From the NCBI RefSeq assembly GCF_000376945.1, contig NZ_AQXU01000025.1, positions 873,982-937,981 on the forward strand: a DNA stretch of 64,000 nucleotides. The letters run 5' to 3'. Source of the stretch: Leeia oryzae DSM 17879. GTDB taxonomy: Bacteria > Pseudomonadota > Gammaproteobacteria > Burkholderiales > Leeiaceae. The notes under the pieces are model-generated. The model did not search any database, was not told the DNA's origin, and saw nothing but the letters and a program-made list of their open reading frames with translations. The translations under genes were made by a program, and so were the position numbers. Below are positions 60,656 to 64,000 of the stretch, in pieces (the stretch's first letter is position 1; every line of letters starts with the position of its first letter).

Positions 60656-60746
60656 TTAGACATTAATTCAAATGTAATTTAATAAATTATATGAATAAGT
60701 GTCTATTTTATGTATATATATGCAGTTATTGTCTAATATTGGACAT
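60656..60746. promoter_or_regulatory. Cluster of TTAGACAT-type motifs upstream of the class II gene
   Basis: TTAGACAT at 60656-60663 matches the motif in front of the downstream leuA. A variant GTGTCTAT lies at 60699-60706, and 60729-60746 holds TTGTCTAATATTGGACAT, an inverted pair (TGTCTAATA/TATTGGACA, one mismatch) overlapping the end of the LysR gene. The 140-base gap is also very AT-rich. A shared regulator for both synthase genes is suggested. Confidence 0.5.
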
Positions 60747-61668
60747 CGCAAAGTCCGCTGCAGTCAAAGTCCTTCCAGTTTCTGGCATCGTCAATAAGCA
60801 GTTTGCTCAGCATACGGGCTGCGGGGCCAGTGGCCTGCTTGGCAGAGGCAATCAGGTACAGCGAAATGGTGCGTTCACGACCATGCCGTAGCGGCAGCGG
60901 CTTGAGCCTACCCTGCAAAAAGTCTTCAACGATCAGATGTTTGGGCAGCCAGGCAAACGCCAGCCCAGCCTTTACCATGTCGATGGAGGTTTGCGGGTAA
61001 CTGACCGTCCAGCGCTGCTTGGCTCCCAGCCAGCCAGAGTCGCGGGGATTTTGCGTACCAGAATCCCGCACCACGGACTGGGTATGTTCCAGCAGGTCAT
61101 CGCTGGTGAGGGCTCGTCCCAGATGATGCAAGGGGTGTGCTGGCGCTGCGGAGGCTACCAAAGTGGCATCCAGCAGTTTTTCTCCCAGATAGCCGGTGGG
61201 GATATTGGTAGCAATCACGATATCGGCCTGACCGGTGGTAATGGCTTCATCCGCCCCGGACATCACCACTTCATGCACTTGCAACAAAGTGTTCGGACAT
61301 TCGCGGGCAAAATTGGACAACGCAGAAAACAGAATCGTGCTCGGGAACAACGCCTCCACCGCTATATGCAATTCGGCCTCCCAACCCTGTGCCAGCAAGG
61401 CAGCATGTTGTTCCAGCCTGGCCAGCCCGTCCACCAGCGGCTTGGCATGCCGTAGCAAGGTGGCCCCGGTTTCCGTGAGCATCATCCGCCGCCCTTCCTG
61501 TGCCAGCAAAGGGACACCGATCTGCTCCTGCAGCTTGGCGATGGTGTAACTGATGGCGGACTGACTGCGGTGCAAATGTTCAGCCGCCTGGGCAAAGCCA
61601 CCGGTTTCTACCACGGCTTGCAAGACACGCCATTGCTCTGCACTGGTTTTGGGAAGTCTTAACGGCAT
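60733..61668 (-). CDS. LysR-family regulator upstream of the synthase genes
   Basis: A 311-residue LysR protein. Helix-turn-helix at about 20-45 (TGGFAQAAEHLHRSQSAISYTIAKLQ) and an effector domain from about 95. The ATG at 61668 gives the standard N-terminus. It is co-directional with, and upstream of, two isopropylmalate synthase genes, so it may control leucine synthesis as LeuO or LrhA-like proteins do elsewhere. It is also divergent from the small-peptide genes, 166 bases away, which could be alternative or extra targets. Confidence 0.86.
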   Translation of the reverse strand: MPLRLPKTSAEQWRVLQAVVETGGFAQAAEHLHRSQSAISYTIAKLQEQIGVPLLAQEGRRMMLTETGATLLRHAKPLVDGLARLEQHAALLAQGWEAELHIAVEALFPSTILFSALSNFARECPNTLLQVHEVVMSGADEAITTGQADIVIATNIPTGYLGEKLLDATLVASAAPAHPLHHLGRALTSDDLLEHTQSVVRDSGTQNPRDSGWLGAKQRWTVSYPQTSIDMVKAGLAFAWLPKHLIVEDFLQGRLKPLPLRHGRERTISLYLIASAKQATGPAARMLSKLLIDDARNWKDFDCSGLCDVQY

Positions 61669-61834
61669 GATTGATCAACTTTTTGGATTAAATTGACCAG
61701 TATTTTACGCTTTTTTATCACTTCAATGGATGGAATAATGCATCCATACCGTTAGTGCACTAAATAAAAGTCTGCTAACGATTCACAGCGGTACTAACTG
61801 CTGCGCTATTTCAACTCATACGAAAGACCGAACC

Positions 61835-61957
61835 ATGAAAACTTTGATTGCTTCCCTCGTTGCCCTGATGACGCTGGCTGCTGCCGGTACGGCTTCTGCC
61901 GAAAATCACAACCACGATGATTATGTGCGTGACCACATCCAGGCATTTGGCCGCTAA
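61835..61957 (+). CDS. Small exported peptide, copy 1 (HNHDDYV family)
   Basis: A 40-residue protein, MKTLIASLVALMTLAAAGTA followed by SAENHNHDDYVRDHIQAFGR. A Sec signal peptide with an ASA|E cleavage site should release an 18-residue mature peptide rich in histidine and aspartate. Its neighbour encodes the same protein with one substitution (L8 to F). Of 17 codons that differ between the copies, 16 are synonymous, strong evidence that both are real genes kept under selection. The His/Asp cluster could bind metal. I know no described family that matches. It is divergent from a LysR gene. Confidence 0.8.
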   Translation: MKTLIASLVALMTLAAAGTASAENHNHDDYVRDHIQAFGR

Positions 61958-61998
61958 GACTGCAAACATCATTTAAACGTATTGATAAAGGACTGACC

Positions 61999-62121
61999 AT
62001 GAAAACCCTGATCGCTTCATTTGTTGCCCTGATGACCCTGGCCGCAGCCGGGACGGCTTCTGCAGAAAACCACAACCACGATGACTACGTTCGTGACCAT
62101 ATCCAGGCGTTTGGTCGCTGA
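61999..62121 (+). CDS. Small exported peptide, copy 2 (HNHDDYV family)
   Basis: A 40-residue protein identical to copy 1 except F8 for L8, starting 41 bases after it. The mature part ENHNHDDYVRDHIQAFGR is completely conserved while the DNA has drifted at third positions, so the duplication is not recent. GATAAAGGA precedes the ATG. A strong terminator follows at 62167. The two copies are probably co-transcribed. Confidence 0.8.
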   Translation: MKTLIASFVALMTLAAAGTASAENHNHDDYVRDHIQAFGR

Positions 62122-62166
62122 TCATCGTATTGCCTGATACGTCACCAGACGGATCGGGTTGGACAC

Positions 62167-62222
62167 AAGCCACACCACCATGTTCCCTGCTCTCCTCAGG
62201 GGTCATGGTGGTGTGGCTTTTT
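62167..62222 (+). terminator. Strong terminator after the peptide pair
   Basis: AAGCCACACCACCATG (62167-62182) and CATGGTGGTGTGGCTT (62204-62219) form a perfect 16-bp stem, followed by a T run (62218-62222). It lies 46 bases after the second peptide gene. Confidence 0.92.
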
Positions 62223-62448
62223 GTATGACCCAAGATGGGTAGCTGGGAGGCATGCGTTAGTTGTAGTAAAGCCCTACGTGCTTCTGATGCAGGCGGATAC
62301 TTTCAATCGTTCAAAGAATGCACAGAGGTTTTGGTGCCGGAAACGATAGCCGTGACATGATGAAGAAATGTCAAATGCACTTGCCAAGGTAGTACATTCA
62401 CCCTAGTCTTGAAAGGGCTGGCAAACTGAGCCAGAGAAAGAGAAAATC

Positions 62449-62685
62449 ATGACAACCAAACTTTTTTTAGTACTATCTGTCATTGCTCTCGGGTATTCAT
62501 TTACCTCTGGTGCTGACACATTACCCCTACCGCTTCCAGAAACCATCGCAGGTTGTGCTTGCGCACCAGCTCCGCATCAGCGGGAATCTCATAACCACGA
62601 CGATTACGTGGCAGACCGCAAACTTGCATTTGGTGTTGAACCACCGATTGCTAATACGGACAGTAAGTCCGGTGACGGCAAATAA
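62449..62685 (+). CDS. Longer member of the small exported peptide family
   Basis: A 78-residue protein with a signal peptide (LFLVLSVIALGYSFTSGA) and a central ESHNHDDYVADRKLAFG that matches ENHNHDDYVRDHIQAFG of the two short peptides at 12 of 17 positions. Before the core is a proline-rich segment with CAC cysteines (LPLPLPETIAGCACAPAP), and after it a hydrophilic tail. The shared core with different flanks argues for a functional motif. It has its own leader region after the terminator of the pair. Function unknown. Confidence 0.72.
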   Translation: MTTKLFLVLSVIALGYSFTSGADTLPLPLPETIAGCACAPAPHQRESHNHDDYVADRKLAFGVEPPIANTDSKSGDGK

Positions 62686-62702
62686 TGTAGTGAAATGACT
62701 AA

Positions 62703-62730
62703 GCTGGCTGATGAGGACTTATCAGCCAGC
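62703..62730. terminator. Bidirectional terminator between the peptide gene and parB
   Basis: GCTGGCTGAT (62703-62712) and ATCAGCCAGC (62721-62730) form a perfect 10-bp stem with an 8-base loop in the 50-base gap between convergent genes. The T runs on either side are weak. Confidence 0.65.
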
Positions 62731-62736
62731 CAAACG

Positions 62737-63585
62737 TTATGCTTCAAAAATTCGCAGCAAACCTTCCAGCTGGTCCAGGCTGTCGTAATCGATCACGATC
62801 TTGCCTTTTCCCTTATTGTTTCCCTTGATTTCTACCTTGGCGCCCAGTCGGTCAGACAGGCTCTCTGACAGGCGTGCCACATCCGGATTGACCGGCTTGG
62901 GCGTGGCGAGTGGTTTGGGATTGAGCCAGGCTTTGACCAGTGCCTCGGTTTGCCGGACAGACAGCTGTTTGCTTTGCACGGCTTGCGCTGCGGTTACCTG
63001 CTGTAGCGCCGGTAGCGACAGCAGTGCCCTGGCGTGGCCCATGTCCAGTTCCCGGTTGTTGAGCATCTGCTGAACCGGCTTGGGCAATTGGAGCAAACGC
63101 AGCAAGTTGCTGACGGCACTGCGAGAACGGCCGACGGCCCCTGCGGCCGAGTCATGGGTCATGCCGAATTCGTCGATCAGGCGCTGCAACCCTTGTGCTT
63201 CTTCCAGTGCGTTCAGTTCCTGGCGCTGGATGTTTTCGATCAGGGCAATGGCCAGGGCGGCTTCGTCTGCCACTTCACGGATCAGTACCGGGACTTCGGT
63301 CAGGCCGGCCAGCTGGGCGGCACGCCAGCGACGTTCGCCGGCGATGATTTCGTAACGCTCGCCATTGTCTTCCAGCGGACGCACCAGAATCGGCTGGATC
63401 AGGCCCTGAGCCTTGATCGAATCCGCCAGTTCCGCCAGGGCTTCGCTGTCCATGTGACTGCGAGGCTGGTATTTGCCGGGTTGCAAAAAGCTGACCGGCA
63501 CCATGGATAAGGTGTCTTGAGGGCTGCCCAGGCTATCTGCCAGCAAGGCGTCCAGGCCGCGGCCCAATCCTTTGAGTTTTGCCAT
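62737..63585 (-). CDS. parB: Chromosome partitioning protein ParB
   Basis: A 282-residue ParB. N-terminal GLGRGLDALL, the CTP-binding motif AGERRWRAAQLAG, ENIQRQELNALEEAQ, and the parS-recognising helix-turn-helix (SAAGAVGRSRSAVSNLLRLL, about 135-155), with a C-terminal dimerisation domain. It binds the parS sites found at 48.9 and 56.85 kb. It starts 20 bases after parA on the same strand. Confidence 0.97.
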   Translation of the reverse strand: MAKLKGLGRGLDALLADSLGSPQDTLSMVPVSFLQPGKYQPRSHMDSEALAELADSIKAQGLIQPILVRPLEDNGERYEIIAGERRWRAAQLAGLTEVPVLIREVADEAALAIALIENIQRQELNALEEAQGLQRLIDEFGMTHDSAAGAVGRSRSAVSNLLRLLQLPKPVQQMLNNRELDMGHARALLSLPALQQVTAAQAVQSKQLSVRQTEALVKAWLNPKPLATPKPVNPDVARLSESLSDRLGAKVEIKGNNKGKGKIVIDYDSLDQLEGLLRIFEA

Positions 63586-63605
63586 CGGGATTCCGTAAGA
63601 TAAGG

Positions 63606-64000
63606 TTAAGCGGGTACTGCGCTGTCATCGACCACCGGCAACTTGCAGCGTTCGATCAGTTCATCGGTAAAGGCCGCATAGGCCTGGGCGCCGCGGGAGG
63701 TCTTGTCGTACAGCAAGCCGGGGATGCCATGGCTGGGCGCTTCTGCCAGACGCACATTGCGCGGAATGACCGTATCAAACACTTTGTTGCCAAAGTGCTT
63801 TTGCAGCTGCTCGGCCACTTGCTGGCTAAGCGTGCTGCGGTTATCCACCATGGTGCGCAGCAGGCCCAGGATATCGATGCGGTTATTCAGGTGCTTTTTC
63901 ACCATGCGGATGGTATTGACCAGATCAGACAACCCTTCCAGTGCGTAGTATTCGCACTGCATCGGGATGAGGACCGCGTCGGCAGCCACCAGCCCGTTGA
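63606..64000 (-). CDS. parA: Chromosome partitioning ATPase ParA (C-terminal part)
   Basis: The frame is open to the right edge, so the N-terminal Walker A part lies outside. The visible 130 residues show the ParA/Soj C-terminal half: VLIPMQCEYYALEGLSDLV, LGLLRTMVDNRSTLSQQV, FDTVIPRNVRLAEAPSHG and SRGAQAYAAF. ParA positions the ParB-parS complexes during chromosome segregation. It heads the parAB operon. Confidence 0.96.
   Translation of the reverse strand, partial: NGLVAADAVLIPMQCEYYALEGLSDLVNTIRMVKKHLNNRIDILGLLRTMVDNRSTLSQQVAEQLQKHFGNKVFDTVIPRNVRLAEAPSHGIPGLLYDKTSRGAQAYAAFTDELIERCKLPVVDDSAVPA

Noticed and set aside
61806-62233. Minus-strand frames opposite the small peptide genes
   Set aside because: They are antisense to genes whose third-position drift shows the plus strand is coding; the repeated protein pattern is only a mirror of the duplicated DNA.

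Overview
The window looks like a betaproteobacterial chromosome, most likely Neisseriales (Chromobacteriaceae-like). It carries the replication-origin block parA-parB ... mnmE-yidC-yidD-rnpA-rpmH-dnaA-dnaN-gyrB, with DnaA boxes and two perfect parS palindromes. Most of the sequence is GC-rich. A patch at about 41.7-46.3 kb and the gap at 9.6-10.2 kb are visibly more AT-rich.

Left part (0-34 kb) is a catabolic region for quaternary amines, guanidino compounds and amino sugars. 0-5 kb: a carnitine operon (beta-keto acid cleavage enzyme, carnitine 3-dehydrogenase, thioesterase, acetoacetyl-CoA synthetase, GATase1-AraC regulator). 5-9.5 kb: an HDOD-histidine kinase translationally coupled to a response regulator with PAS-GGDEF-EAL. 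10.3-13.6 kb: a LivJ-type binding protein, an agmatinase-family ureohydrolase and a divergent LysR gene. 13.6-14.5 kb: a 2-oxoglutarate/Fe(II) oxygenase. 14.6-22.2 kb: a ROK repressor with a perfect operator palindrome facing an amino-sugar ABC transporter, SIS isomerase/deaminase and ROK kinase. 22.2-25.6 kb: a CntA/YeaW-type Rieske oxygenase, its reductase and a second GATase1-AraC regulator. 25.6-34.2 kb: a PAS-type sigma-54 activator, a textbook sigma-54 promoter, an amino-acid ABC transporter, AruH- and AruI-like enzymes and dimethylarginine dimethylaminohydrolase, together reading as a methylarginine/arginine catabolic cluster.

34-41.7 kb: an Aer-like PAS chemoreceptor behind FNR-like palindromes, a DUF3079 protein, a PhyH oxygenase with divergent LysR, a DUF4242 protein, and a LysR next to a flavodoxin-fold quinone reductase and an NmrA-like protein. 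41.7-46.3 kb: an accessory patch with an HNH nuclease, a CbtA-family toxin homologue with no visible antitoxin, a membrane/zinc-ribbon protein, a CoiA-like nuclease and a protein with a HEPN-type RxxxxH motif. It may be a defence island.

46.4-64 kb: the origin block, then two unrelated-looking isopropylmalate synthases in tandem behind a LysR gene, then parB-parA. Two things here deserve most attention. First, the class I LeuA is encoded in frame behind an N-terminal helix-turn-helix-like domain, and the control regions of both leuA genes carry repeated copies of an 8-bp motif (TTAGACAT). Second, at 61.8-62.7 kb there is a family of three small exported peptides sharing an HNHDDYV...AFG core. 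Two are near-identical 40-residue proteins whose genes differ almost only at synonymous positions.
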